From Bradyrhizobium diversitatis (GTDB lineage: Bacteria > Pseudomonadota > Alphaproteobacteria > Rhizobiales > Xanthobacteraceae), in the NCBI RefSeq assembly GCF_016031635.1, contig NZ_JACEGD010000040.1, positions 62,001 to 126,000 of the forward strand: a DNA stretch of 64,000 nt, read 5' to 3'. The notes under the pieces were generated by a model that saw only the letters and a program-made list of their open reading frames with translations, did no database searches and had not been told where the DNA came from. The translations under genes were made by a program, and so were the position numbers. This document shows positions 9,237 to 17,941 of this stretch, one piece after another (positions within the stretch are counted from its first letter, which is position 1; each line of letters opens with the position of its first letter).

Positions 9237-9704
9237 TCTTGTTGTTCTTGTCTGGCTATCTCAGCAGTGCATAGCAATCGCGCCGGAACAAACGGACCGG
9301 CTAACAGGTTGCGAAAACCTGACTTAGAAACGTATCTTGCTCATCTCCCCATGGCAGGACAAGACGCCGTGGCCGTCCTGCGCGCATGCAACGTCTGCGC
9401 GAATGAAGGACCTGCACGTGCGGGAGCTGATTTCGCGTCCAATCGGCTCGCTTTGCCCGCGAAGTGCCGGGATCTGACGACCGGCATGCGGCCGTCTCAC
9501 GCAGTCGTGATATCAGCCGCCCGCGCGCGGGGGCGCGACCCGATCGCGTAGCCATGAGGTGCAACGACTATCGTTGAATTTGCGCAACACCGGGAACAGT
9601 GCCGGGCCGAAGCTGGACTGAGCGGCGATGCAAAGAGGCGATCCCACACTCGGCGCGGTCGCGCTGGTCGGCGTGACCGGCCTGATCTGGCTTAAATCGT
9701 TCCT
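9237..9704. other. Gap without recognised gene
   Basis: The 470 bases between the cysteine-cluster gene and the reductase-like gene hold only short frames with no recognisable protein signature. The promoter of the leftward cysteine-cluster gene must lie at its left end. No repeat or RNA gene was recognised. Confidence 0.5.
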
Positions 9705-9732
9705 GATCGGGCGCGTTATTGCGCGCCCGATC
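9705..9732 (-). terminator. Hairpin at the 3' end of the ketopantoate-reductase-like gene
   Basis: A perfect 11-bp inverted repeat (GATCGGGCGCG and its complement, 6-nt loop) spans the TAA stop of the leftward gene at 9716-9718. There is no long T-run on either side, so it may act as a weak terminator or as an mRNA 3'-end stabiliser. Confidence 0.5.
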
Positions 9733-10780
9733 CACCCTGCACGATCTTCTCGTTCAGCTTCTGGTCCACGGTGTCGACGGTGCGGTCGATCTCGGCGTTC
9801 GGGACGCCGAGCTGATGCGAGATCAGTTTCACCAGGAGATCGACGCGCTCGATGAAGGGCGCGCCGCTCGCGACCGCGCGCGCGGCCGAGGACGGCTTGA
9901 GCAGGCTTTCGGCTGCCTTGGCGTATTTCGCGAACGGCACCTGGTCCTGCGGGTCGGCGCCGAGCCGGCGGGCGATCGCGTCGACATGGTCGTAGATCGT
10001 CTGCGAGCGCTTGAGATCGCCGTGCACGGCGTCGCGGATCGACTGCGGCTCGCTGGGCGTGATGCAGCGGTAATTGCCGGTCAGCAGCATCGACCATTTC
10101 GCTAGCGGCACGAATAATGAGTCGAACACTTTCAGCTTCACCGGCACGTCGTGGCCGTCGAGCGTCACGGCGTCGATGTCGGCTTCGAGCTCGCGCAGCA
10201 GCTTGTTGTGCGTCTCGTCGGCGAAAACCGACGCCTTGAAGTTGGTGGGCAGGCCGACATGCAGCACGTTGGCGGCTTCTTCCGGCGGACGGAACGCCTG
10301 CGGATCGGGCGAGCACAGCGTCACCAGCCCCGGCTCGAACCGCTCCCACACCTGCGCATTGGTGTAGGCCTCCTCGAGATTCATGCCGGCGAGTGCCGGA
10401 ATTCGCTTCAGATAGGGCAGCGGCGGCATGTTCATGATCGACAGGCACGGCAGTTTCGCCGCGGCGATCTTGACCATGAGAACGCGCACCGTGTGGTTGG
10501 TGTATTGTGGCTCCTGCATCGCAAGGCCGACCAGATCGTAACGGGAGAGGTCGACATTGGCCGGCGTGACGGCATCGAGCTTGCCGGGCAGGTCGCGCGA
10601 GAAGATCGCCCGGTGGACCGCCTCGTCGCGCAACTTGATGCGCACCTCGGTACCATCCCGGTTGATCAGCTCCGCGGTCTTGGCGCGGCAGACCAGGGTT
10701 ACGTTATGCCCTGCCATCAGCAGCTTCGTGCCCAGCAGGGAGCCGTAAGAAGCCCCCAGAATCAATATGTTGCGCGCCAT
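9716..10780 (-). CDS. Ketopantoate reductase (PanE/ApbA)-like oxidoreductase
   Basis: The protein is 354 residues when started at ATG 10780, where AGGGACGGAG precedes the start; the longer upstream frame has no ribosome binding site. The N-terminus has a Rossmann nucleotide-binding loop (ILILGASYGSLLG, residues 5-17) followed by an acidic/basic strand end typical of NADP-dependent PanE relatives. The middle and C-terminal parts are helical as in the 6-phosphogluconate-dehydrogenase-like fold. It is longer than true PanE (about 300 residues), so it may act on another 2-oxo acid. It stands alone, with gaps on both sides. Confidence 0.65.
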   Translation of the reverse strand: MARNILILGASYGSLLGTKLLMAGHNVTLVCRAKTAELINRDGTEVRIKLRDEAVHRAIFSRDLPGKLDAVTPANVDLSRYDLVGLAMQEPQYTNHTVRVLMVKIAAAKLPCLSIMNMPPLPYLKRIPALAGMNLEEAYTNAQVWERFEPGLVTLCSPDPQAFRPPEEAANVLHVGLPTNFKASVFADETHNKLLRELEADIDAVTLDGHDVPVKLKVFDSLFVPLAKWSMLLTGNYRCITPSEPQSIRDAVHGDLKRSQTIYDHVDAIARRLGADPQDQVPFAKYAKAAESLLKPSSAARAVASGAPFIERVDLLVKLISHQLGVPNAEIDRTVDTVDQKLNEKIVQGGSGAQ

Positions 10781-11417
10781 GCTCCGTCCCTTTGAATGTG
10801 TGCAATTTTCAGCCCTGCCCTTTCTCCGCGGGCGAGTTGACGGCATGTAAGGCGAACTGCGGGAAGTTGGCAACTGGGATAATGCATACAAGGAGACGCC
10901 ACTGCCCCCGGAGCTGAGGCTCGGACCTTGTTCTTTCAAGGCGATTGAGCTTCCCGGATTGGGTTGGCGTTTCGGCTATTCCACTCCTCGCGGGCGCGAC
11001 CGTCGTCGTCACGTGTCCTTCGCGAAAGACTGTCACAATGGTTGATCTTGGCGTCTTCCTGCGGGCTTGGCACACGATGGTAGTGCGCTGCACCCTTCAC
11101 CACATCGTGCTTTCACAATCGAAGCTTACACAGGCATGACTCTTGTGTCGGCACGCGTGGTTTTGACTCGCCGATCGCAACAAGAAACGACAAAGCCCGC
11201 CGCGTAGCCTTGCGGTTGCGCGGCGCTAGACTGTGTATCAGCGACGGAGCTGGGGACGTGACGATTGGGGTGAGCCGGCCGGGACTTTGTGCCCAAGCCC
11301 GCTTGTTTGGAATGCTTACCGTTTCGCGCAGGTGCTTTGCCGCACGCCGCGCAGAGGGCGACGCTGGCGAGTTTGGATGCAGGTCCGCGCAATCGTTGGC
11401 GGCGTTCGGGGGCTGAC
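10781..11417. other. Gap without recognised gene
   Basis: About 640 bases between divergently transcribed genes. It should carry the promoters of the reductase-like gene (leftward) and the alpha/beta hydrolase (rightward). The short frames in it show no family signature and no consistent codon bias. No tRNA, repeat or strong hairpin was noticed. Confidence 0.5.
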
Positions 11418-12500
11418 ATGGATGGTGAAACTTCGCCTCACCGTTCGTGCGACGGCGCCGGACGAAATCTGGCTCACTTGCGGGATCGAGCCTCCCAGTT
11501 TTTCGAACGCCTGTCCGTCATGGAGCTTGCGCACGAGTCGCGCCGGCATCTGTGGATTTCGGACTGGCTGAGGGTCGCCGACGATTACCGGACATTGGCC
11601 GAATCTGCGCGCGAAACGCGTTCGGCTCAGATTGCCGGGGAAGCGTGGCTGTGCTCGCTGACGGCCCTCGAAGTCGTCAGAAGTCTGAGTAGTCCGGGAG
11701 ATGTCGAGAGTGCCGACCTCGCAGACGAGGTCGGCACCGGCCTGAGAGGCCTCGAGACAGAGGCGGGTCTGCCGATTGAGCGCGTCAAGATCGACTGCTT
11801 CGATCAAGGCGCCCTGGCTGGCTTCTTCCTGCCCGCGCTTCGTCGCGGCTCTGCCGCGCCGGCGGTGATCTGCGTCAGCGACGACGATGCCACCTTGGGC
11901 TCGATGATGAGCAGGCTGTTGCCCGCCTCGCTCTGCGGGACCATGTCGCTGCTGCTCGTCGATTCCGGCAATTCGACCGTTCATCGCTCCTTCAAGCCGG
12001 AGCACAGGCTACAGTTCTGGTTGGACTACCTGGAAGCCCGCCCCGACGTCGACCCGCGGCGGATCGGTATCTACGGCGAAGGGGCGGGCGCCGCTCATGC
12101 CTCCCGCCTTGCGTTCTCGGATCGCAGGATCGCGGCCGCCGTGTGCGACGGCGGGCTTGTGAGGCCGGTCATGTGTCAGGCGTCACTTCGCTGGATGACC
12201 GGCTTCGGGCAGGCCGTCCCTGACGAGGTCTCGAGAGAGGCAATGCTGCCGCCGCGCCGAGTCCCGTGCCCGCTGCTCATGGTCGTCGGGAGTCGCTCCA
12301 TGGTATGGGAGCAGGATGCTCTCGAGCTGCAAGCCGACTACCGGCGGATTGGAGCCGATTGCTCGGTCGTCGTGCCCAACAACGTCCCGCACCCCCTCGG
12401 TGAGGTCGAGAATTTTGTCGCCGTTGACGACTTCATTGTCGAGTGGCTCGACAGCAAGCTTGGAACTGCCCGCAAGCTCGACCCGGTGACCCACCTCTAA
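11418..12500 (+). CDS. Alpha/beta hydrolase with Glu at the nucleophile elbow
   Basis: Protein of 360 residues from ATG 11418; an upstream in-frame ATG at 11289 gives 43 extra residues of non-coding character. An N-terminal helical region (1-120) is followed by an alpha/beta hydrolase core. The nucleophile elbow reads IGIYGEGAGAAHA, placing Glu221 where most relatives have Ser (G-x-S-x-G). Possible acid and base are Asp300 and His325 (in VPHPLGE). A Glu at this site occurs in dihydropseudooxynicotine-hydrolase-type C-C hydrolases of the FrsA-like group, so C-C bond cleavage is possible. Substrate unknown. The nearest gene is a convergent MarR regulator. Confidence 0.7.
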   Translation: MDGETSPHRSCDGAGRNLAHLRDRASQFFERLSVMELAHESRRHLWISDWLRVADDYRTLAESARETRSAQIAGEAWLCSLTALEVVRSLSSPGDVESADLADEVGTGLRGLETEAGLPIERVKIDCFDQGALAGFFLPALRRGSAAPAVICVSDDDATLGSMMSRLLPASLCGTMSLLLVDSGNSTVHRSFKPEHRLQFWLDYLEARPDVDPRRIGIYGEGAGAAHASRLAFSDRRIAAAVCDGGLVRPVMCQASLRWMTGFGQAVPDEVSREAMLPPRRVPCPLLMVVGSRSMVWEQDALELQADYRRIGADCSVVVPNNVPHPLGEVENFVAVDDFIVEWLDSKLGTARKLDPVTHL

Positions 12501-12580
12501 CCTGGGTCCGGCGCATTGCAGGACCCCGCGGCGCGACGACAGCAGCGTCCAGCTCGCATTCTGGGCTCGGCATCGGCCGA

Positions 12581-13060
12581 TCAGGACGCGTCGATAGCCA
12601 GCAATCGCGCAGCCAGCCGGGCGTTCTTGGCGATCATTGCGAGCGAAGCGTTCAATTCAGCCAGGGTCTTTTCGTCCAGATCGTTGAACATCGTCGAATT
12701 CAGGGCGAGCTTTCGCTTCGATAATTTCTCGATCTCGGTCGTCGCCTTCGCCGTGAGCGACATCAGGACGAAGCGGGCATCGTCCGCCGCCGGTCGTCGT
12801 GACAGAAAGCCGCCTTTTTCGAGGGTCTTGGTCTGGTTGGTCACGAAAGCCGGGTGGACCCGCAGCTTGTTGGCGATGTCGATTCCGGCGACGCCGCGCC
12901 CCTCGTCCAGTTCGGTGATCGCCATCAGGATCAGCCATTGCGGCTGGGTAATGCCCAGCAGTCCGGCCCAGCTGGTGTGAATGTTCTCCAGCTGCGAGTG
13001 AATTTCGACGACGTTCCAGACGAAGTCCATGATCGCCCTGTCGAGTTTCTTCTCGATCAT
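12581..13060 (-). CDS. MarR-family transcriptional regulator
   Basis: Protein of 159 residues from ATG 13060. It has the winged-helix layout of MarR: 'TQPQWLILMAITELDEGRGVAGIDIANKL' leading into a recognition helix (RVHPAFVTNQTKTLEKGGFL) and a wing with DARFVLMSLT. A dimerisation helix ends the protein. An upstream in-frame ATG at 13219 would add 53 residues of Arg-rich sequence unlike the family. It converges on the alpha/beta hydrolase, which may be its target, but no operator could be identified. Confidence 0.8.
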   Translation of the reverse strand: MIEKKLDRAIMDFVWNVVEIHSQLENIHTSWAGLLGITQPQWLILMAITELDEGRGVAGIDIANKLRVHPAFVTNQTKTLEKGGFLSRRPAADDARFVLMSLTAKATTEIEKLSKRKLALNSTMFNDLDEKTLAELNASLAMIAKNARLAARLLAIDAS

Positions 13061-13205
13061 CCAGCTGCCCCATTCTGCTCTGATCGTTCTTCTTGTTGTG
13101 CCCTGGAGCAGTGTTTTAGCCGGATATTGCGGAGCCGTCTCGGACTTCGCGTAAAGATGGAACGGTAGACACCGCATCGCAAAAACCAAACCCGACGCAT
13201 CGATG

Positions 13206-13334
13206 CTTGCAAAAAACAATTAATTGGATTACGTCTCCTCACACTCAGAATTTGCTGCTCTTGACCGTTGCGACAGGCAGCGATGTGAGACCTCCAAGAA
13301 AGCCCCCGGGATGCCCCCTGGGGGCTTTTTCCTT
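13206..13334 (+). ncRNA. Candidate small RNA ending in a Rho-independent terminator
   Basis: No rightward gene lies upstream of the terminator at 13299-13334, yet this is a textbook one (GC hairpin plus five T). Just before it, GTCTC/CACA at 13233-13243 can pair with TGTGAGAC at 13284-13291, closing a second stem-loop. A weak TTGCAA box at 13206 could serve as a -35. A transcript of roughly 100 nt is therefore plausible. No known RNA family was recognised, and neither the 5' end nor expression can be proved from sequence. Confidence 0.4.
13299..13334 (+). terminator. Rho-independent terminator without an upstream rightward gene
   Basis: AAAGCCCCC pairs with GGGGGCTTT, and the stem runs into TTTTT on the + strand. 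It could terminate the candidate small RNA just upstream. Confidence 0.65.
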
Positions 13335-13424
13335 TGTTTCAAGCTATTTATTGGATGTGTTGGGGGCGCCTGTTGCGCTCGGGCAACACCCCCCATCGAA
13401 GTTTCAATTCACTGGATCAACAAA

Positions 13425-13453
13425 TTGAGGCAATGAATTTTATAAACTATACG
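13425..13453 (+). promoter_or_regulatory. Sigma-70-type promoter of the porin gene
   Basis: TTGAGG (13425-13430) and TATACG (13448-13453) are separated by exactly 17 nt in an AT-rich stretch. This would give a 5' leader of about 135 nt before the porin start codon. Confidence 0.45.
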
Positions 13454-13594
13454 TGAGGTACGACGGAGGGGGGGCACCTCGCTGTCGTTTCAGTCCGGAC
13501 CTTCAGTGCGGATCTGAATTGAACGGAAATTAAAGAGGGTTAAGCGGCCTCCGCCGAGGAGCCGAGCCCCCTGAACCGACGTGGAGGTTTACCA

Positions 13595-15136
13595 ATGAAG
13601 TTGACGAAGACGCTCTTTCTCGGCTCGGCAGCCAGCCTGATGGCTGCCTCCGGTGCGTTCGCAGCCGATCTTCCCGTGAAGGCCAAGGCCGTCGAATACG
13701 TGAAGATCTGCTCGCTGTACGGCGCCGGCTTCTACTACATCCCGGGCACCGACACCTGCATCAAGCTGGGTGGTTATCTGCGCGCTGAAGTCGCGTTCAA
13801 CACCAACAGCAACTACGGCATCTCGAACGGCGCTCCCGCCGGTGCGCACAACCGTCTGAGCAACTACTACTCGATGCGCGCTCGTCAGGATCTCAACATC
13901 GACACGCGCACCGCGACCGAATACGGCGTCGTCCGCACCTACTTCGACGCGGTCTTCACCTGGACGACCGGTGGCTACGTCGGCACCGGCTCCGGTACGG
14001 GCACGACTGGTTACACGGCCACGACGGCTGGTACCACCACCATCAACTCGACCGACGGCGGCACCTCGGGTGGTTCGCTCGGCGTGTACTACGCCTTCAT
14101 CCAGTTCGCCGGCTTCACCATGGGTAAGGCCGTGTCGCAGTTCGACGCGCCCTGGACCAACTATCCCGGCAACAACATCGACAGCCTCGTCGGCGGCAGC
14201 GGCACGGTCACTGGTGTCAACCAGTTCACCTACACCGCTGACTTCGGTCAGGGCATCACGGCGGCCTTCTCGGCCGAAGATGCGACGGCCTACTACCAGG
14301 CCGGCAACCTCAACTTGAACGGCGCGACTGCCGCTGGCATGGTTGGCGGTTCGTATGGCTCGAATGCCATCGGCGGCTCGCGTTCGCCGAACCTCGTCGG
14401 TATGGTCCGTGTCGACCAGGCTTGGGGTCTGTTCCAGGCGTCGGTTGCCGCGCATGACAACCACGTCGCCTATTACGGCGCGACCGAGACCTCTGGCCAC
14501 CCCGACGACAAGTGGGGTTGGGCGGTTCAGCTCGCTCTGTCGATCAAGAACATCCCGACCGGCGCGGGTGACACGATCAACATCCAGGGCGTCTACACCG
14601 ACGGTGCGACCCGCTATAACTTCCAGAACCTGGCGGGCAGCTCCTACCAGATGTACGGCAGCTCGGGCAATGCGTACCAGAGCGTTGGCTTCGCCAATGC
14701 TCCGGACACCGTGTTCGTGACCGGCGGCTCGCAGGAGACCGTCAAGACCTGGGGCTTCCGTGGTGCTTACACCCACAACTGGGATCCCTACTGGAACACC
14801 GCGCTCTACGGTGCTTACGCTCAGGCCCAGTTCGGCACGCTCGCCAAGACCACGCTCTGCGGCGCCAACGGTGCAGGCGGCGTGTTCGGCGGTCTCGCCG
14901 GTGTCACGGGTTGTAACCCTGACTTCGCCATCGGCCAGATCGGTATCATCACCCGCTGGACCCCGGTCAAGAACCTCACCTTCTCGGGCGACTTCAACTG
15001 GACCCGTCTCGACCAGAAGTACTCGGGCACTGCCGTGCTCAGCCCGGCTGCCAACACGGCCAAGCCGACTGCTGTGTACGAGCTGAAGGACCAGGACAGC
15101 TTCACGCTGCTGCTCCGCGCCCAGCGCAACTGGTAA
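13595..15136 (+). CDS. Outer-membrane porin (Porin_2 family)
   Basis: Protein of 513 residues with a clear Sec signal peptide (basic start, hydrophobic core, cleavage after GAFA). The mature part begins ADLPVKAKAVEYVKICS and continues YGAGFYYIPGTDTCIKLGGYLR, the hallmark of Bradyrhizobium/Brucella Omp2-type porins. A Gly/Ser/Thr-rich beta-barrel follows, and the chain ends in an aromatic residue (QRNW), as needed for barrel assembly. GGAGG sits 9 nt before the ATG, and a strong terminator follows the stop. Codon use is strongly biased towards C-ending codons, fitting a highly expressed protein. It forms a trimeric diffusion channel in the outer membrane. Confidence 0.92.
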   Translation: MKLTKTLFLGSAASLMAASGAFAADLPVKAKAVEYVKICSLYGAGFYYIPGTDTCIKLGGYLRAEVAFNTNSNYGISNGAPAGAHNRLSNYYSMRARQDLNIDTRTATEYGVVRTYFDAVFTWTTGGYVGTGSGTGTTGYTATTAGTTTINSTDGGTSGGSLGVYYAFIQFAGFTMGKAVSQFDAPWTNYPGNNIDSLVGGSGTVTGVNQFTYTADFGQGITAAFSAEDATAYYQAGNLNLNGATAAGMVGGSYGSNAIGGSRSPNLVGMVRVDQAWGLFQASVAAHDNHVAYYGATETSGHPDDKWGWAVQLALSIKNIPTGAGDTINIQGVYTDGATRYNFQNLAGSSYQMYGSSGNAYQSVGFANAPDTVFVTGGSQETVKTWGFRGAYTHNWDPYWNTALYGAYAQAQFGTLAKTTLCGANGAGGVFGGLAGVTGCNPDFAIGQIGIITRWTPVKNLTFSGDFNWTRLDQKYSGTAVLSPAANTAKPTAVYELKDQDSFTLLLRAQRNW

Positions 15137-15158
15137 GATCTGTCGAAGCATTTCGACG

Positions 15159-15191
15159 AGCACCCGGCGGGAAACCGCCGGGTGCTTTTTT
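15159..15191 (+). terminator. Rho-independent terminator of the porin gene
   Basis: AGCACCCGGCGG, a GAAA tetraloop and the perfect complement CCGCCGGGTGCT are followed by six T. It lies 22 nt after the porin stop codon. Confidence 0.9.
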
Positions 15192-15357
15192 GTTGTGTGG
15201 TTCGCGCCATGCAATTGGATCGTTTGTCCGATCGCGCGCTGCGAACATCCGGGCGTCCGCGCCTGAGGCGCGATTGTCGGATGACGTTGCGCGCGACCCC
15301 GGGGGCGGCCTGGGCAATCGCATATGGTGCGCACGGTGCAGCGGCATCGGCACTAGG

Positions 15358-15515
15358 CTCCCTCCCCCGCTTGCGGGGGACGGTTGGGGAGAGGGTGTCT
15401 CCGCGCTGGGACTATTGAGATTAACTGAGGACATCCCTGCGTGGCGAGAGCCCTCACCCGCCGCGCTCTGCGAGCGCGTCGGCCTCTCCCGCAAGCGGGA
15501 GAGGCGGAGCAAGCC
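15358..15515. repeat. Paired palindromic intergenic repeat arms
   Basis: Two related arms face each other: CCTCCCCCGCTTGCGGGGG at the left and the near-complement CCTCTCCCGCAAGCGGGAGAGG at the right (15483-15504). Both are flanked by GGGTG/CACCC-type sequence, and a further GCGCTCTGCGAGCGC palindrome lies inside. Short mobile palindromes of this kind are scattered between genes in Bradyrhizobium genomes; the copy number in this genome is not visible here. Confidence 0.6.
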
Positions 15516-16048
15516 AGCGGACAATCCCCGTGAAATCCATATGCGATTGCCCTGCGGGGGCGGGGGGCTTTGCGGGCATTGCTGTGTCGCCCTCTGTCAA
15601 CCCACTATCGCGAAAATATTCCGCTTTACCGAAATTCGGATTTAGCGTATGTGTCGCCCATCCCGGCTCATTCTTGAGGGGCGATCATGAGGTCGTCATT
15701 GTCGCGAGCCGGGCTTGCGGTGGACGCGGCAGCGTCGTGCACGAAAGGTGAAGGGTAGGGCGGATTGCTCTCCGTGAGCCCGAAGCTGCGTGCGGACGAG
15801 CGGCGCTGCTAGGTTTCGTCTCGTCTGTAAGTTTCCGGCTCCGTCGACAGGGCCGGGAAAACTGCGGCGAAATGGCGGGCCGTGCGTACGGCAAAACCGT
15901 GTGGTCCTGGCCGTCGTTGCTACGGTCAAGCTCTTGCGGATGCGGCAGTCGCGTCAACCGGCGCGGCGCCGGTGAATTTCGCGAGGGGTGAGGGAGGCCA
16001 GAACGAACTCGGCTCCCGGGAGAGCACGGCATAAGCCGTCCGACCATC

Positions 16049-16161
16049 GCGCAGGGAAGGCCGTGTGTTGGGCTTCACCTGTATGCTGCTGTGCGGTTTT
16101 CTGCGTGTGCTCCATGCACAGCAGACCGCGGGTGCGAGCCGGCACCCGGCCTTCCCTGCGC
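16049..16161. repeat. Nested inverted repeat element
   Basis: A perfect 15-bp inverted pair, GCGCAGGGAAGGCCG (16049-16063) and CGGCCTTCCCTGCGC (16147-16161), bounds a 113-bp element. Inside it a 9-bp pair, CTGCTGTGC and GCACAGCAG, forms a second stem. The element could fold into one long cruciform. It has no coding capacity; it is probably a MITE-like or REP-like repeat. Confidence 0.6.
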
Positions 16162-16495
16162 CCTCTTGGCTCGAGAAGGCGAGCGACGAAGCAAAGCTCG
16201 GGCGAATTCAGCCGCGAGGATGCGAAGGCATGTCTGCAAGTTGAGATGCGGTGTTGGGACTGCGATGGCGCCTGTGCTCCGCAATTGCGAGTTGGAACCA
16301 GGCTTGAGAAGCAGGCGCGCGCTGGATGAAACTTTGGAATCCCTCCAGGGAAAACACACCGGATCTGCTTCGCTGCGCTCGCAATGCCGAGGTGCTCCCG
16401 GGAGGGACACGTGCGCGTCTCGAAGAGATTCTTCCGCTGCGAGATCTTCCGCAAGTCTTGGGTCGTCATCCCAGGCTGCGGTCGGGTCGTCCGCA

Positions 16496-17131
16496 TTACC
16501 CCCGGCTCGCCACGCGCGCGGGGTCGAGATGCTGCTCGATCTTGGGGCGGTCGCGCGTGCGCTCGAAACTGGTGCAGAGCAGCTCGGTCTCCTCGAGCGA
16601 GACCGGCGCACGATAGAGCCGGCACATGAATTCAACGGTTGCACGTCCCTTGCCGGTGCCCGGACCGCGCTCTGCGAGAAACATGCAGTCCCGGCAGATA
16701 CTGGCATTGAGCCGCTGATGGGCTGCATCGAGGTGATTGAGGATCTCGCGGAGAGAGTCGCGCAACCTGATGCACTCGTCGGTGCCGAGCGAAGTGACCG
16801 CATTCACCACGTGATTGATCGGGTCGTGCTGGCTCAGGCATTTCTCGCCCTGGGCGGTGACGTGCAGGACGACAGAACGCTTGTCCTCATGCGACGGCTT
16901 TCGCACCAGAAAGGACTTGCCCTCCAGAGTCTTCACGATCTGCGATGCAGTCGCTCGGGTGGCGCCGATGAAGCCGGCCAGCGCGGACGGGGTGCGCGAA
17001 AATCTGTTGGCGCGGCCGAGAAAGCGCAGCGCCATCCACTCCCGATCGCGCAATCCATGCTGATCGCCTTCGAAATACCAAGCCCTCGCCGCCTGAACCA
17101 GCAGCTCGACGGCTTCTCGCGCCAACGGCAT
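16496..17131 (-). CDS. MarR-family regulator with C-terminal four-cysteine domain
   Basis: Protein of 211 residues. Residues 1-100 form a MarR winged helix ('GLRDREWMALRFLGRANRFSR', then a wing with DKRSVVLHVT). A C-terminal extension carries Cys146-x2-Cys149, Cys170 in FMCRLYRAP and Cys186 in LLCTSFE. The same four cysteines and most of the helix-turn-helix recur in the regulator at 54516-55094, on the other side of the flagellar cluster. Four spaced cysteines suggest metal binding or redox sensing; that is inference. It is transcribed away from the flagellar cluster, with an 810-bp gap at its 5' side. Confidence 0.8.
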   Translation of the reverse strand: MPLAREAVELLVQAARAWYFEGDQHGLRDREWMALRFLGRANRFSRTPSALAGFIGATRATASQIVKTLEGKSFLVRKPSHEDKRSVVLHVTAQGEKCLSQHDPINHVVNAVTSLGTDECIRLRDSLREILNHLDAAHQRLNASICRDCMFLAERGPGTGKGRATVEFMCRLYRAPVSLEETELLCTSFERTRDRPKIEQHLDPARVASRG

Positions 17132-17941
17132 GGAATCTACCTCGTCCCCGGAACTTTGTCTGCGGCGTCGCGGAGCCGCTCTGCGCCCAGAGTGTGCGAC
17201 GAGCCTGTCGTGCGGAACTCTCGTTCAAAGGCACGGACCTTAACGCGCCGCACCTTGACCGTTGCGGAACGCGTCCCTCGGAACGAGAGGCTGCGTCGAT
17301 GGCATGCCAGCAGCGTCGTCGTCGCGCGGGAGCCCGGATTGCCGTCACCGGCAGACGGTGGATCGGAGTGGTTCAACCGAAGCCCCCAAAAGTTCAAGTC
17401 GCAGGCAGACGTTTTTTATACTCGAGCGAAACGATGAATGAGCTTCTCAACAAAATCAAGTCAAGACGCTCGCTGAGACTGGATGTCGTCGTAAGCGACT
17501 TTAACGTTCAAGACAATCGCGCTCTTCGGGACACATGATGGTGAACGCAATGCGCTACTCGACGAGCAACATGCGCCCGACTTTGCGAGCGGCTGATTGC
17601 GCGGCATGTTGTTGTCTGTCGTCGACGCAAATTGACCGAAGCTTGTGCACGACGATGATGTGTATCGGCACATCATCCACAACTTGTGCGTTCCGGCGGA
17701 GAATCGCTCAAGGGAACTCAGAGGAATTGCACGTGGCGGTTGTCGTCGCCGTGCTCGCGGAATCGTCGCGCTGGATCGCTTGCACCGCGGCGGCGCGCGG
17801 TGCTCACCCGAACGGTGACGGGCTCATGACGGAAATCGGTGATGGATATGGGAACGCATGCGCGAGAAGCGCAACGCCATGCGCAATCTCCTGTCGAAAA
17901 CCACGAGCAGGACGGGCGGCAGGCGCCTCTCATACGCCGCC
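17132..17941. other. Gap without recognised gene
   Basis: The 810 bases between the four-cysteine MarR gene and fliI contain no frame with a recognisable product. The section 17400-17530 is less GC-rich than its surroundings (with TTTTTTATACTCGAG at 17410) and is a reasonable site for the leftward MarR promoter. No RNA gene was recognised. Confidence 0.45.

Larger units (their letters stand above)
15192..16495. other. 1.3-kb gene-free, repeat-rich interval
   Basis: Between the porin terminator and the leftward MarR regulator no frame shows a recognisable protein. The left third carries the paired palindromic repeat. The section from 16049 carries nested inverted repeats. The rest holds patches typical of degraded intergenic repeats, for example around 16360-16390. 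It looks like an accumulation site for short repeats rather than a lost gene. Confidence 0.55.

Noticed and set aside
9628..9855. Rightward 75-codon frame starting with a hydrophobic stretch
   Set aside because: It runs into the reductase-like gene on the other strand and through its hairpin; no signature after residue 30.
13589..15334. Leftward 581-codon open frame opposite the porin gene
   Set aside because: It is the mirror of a highly biased, C-ending-codon gene on the other strand; the translation shows no family pattern and the porin is certain.
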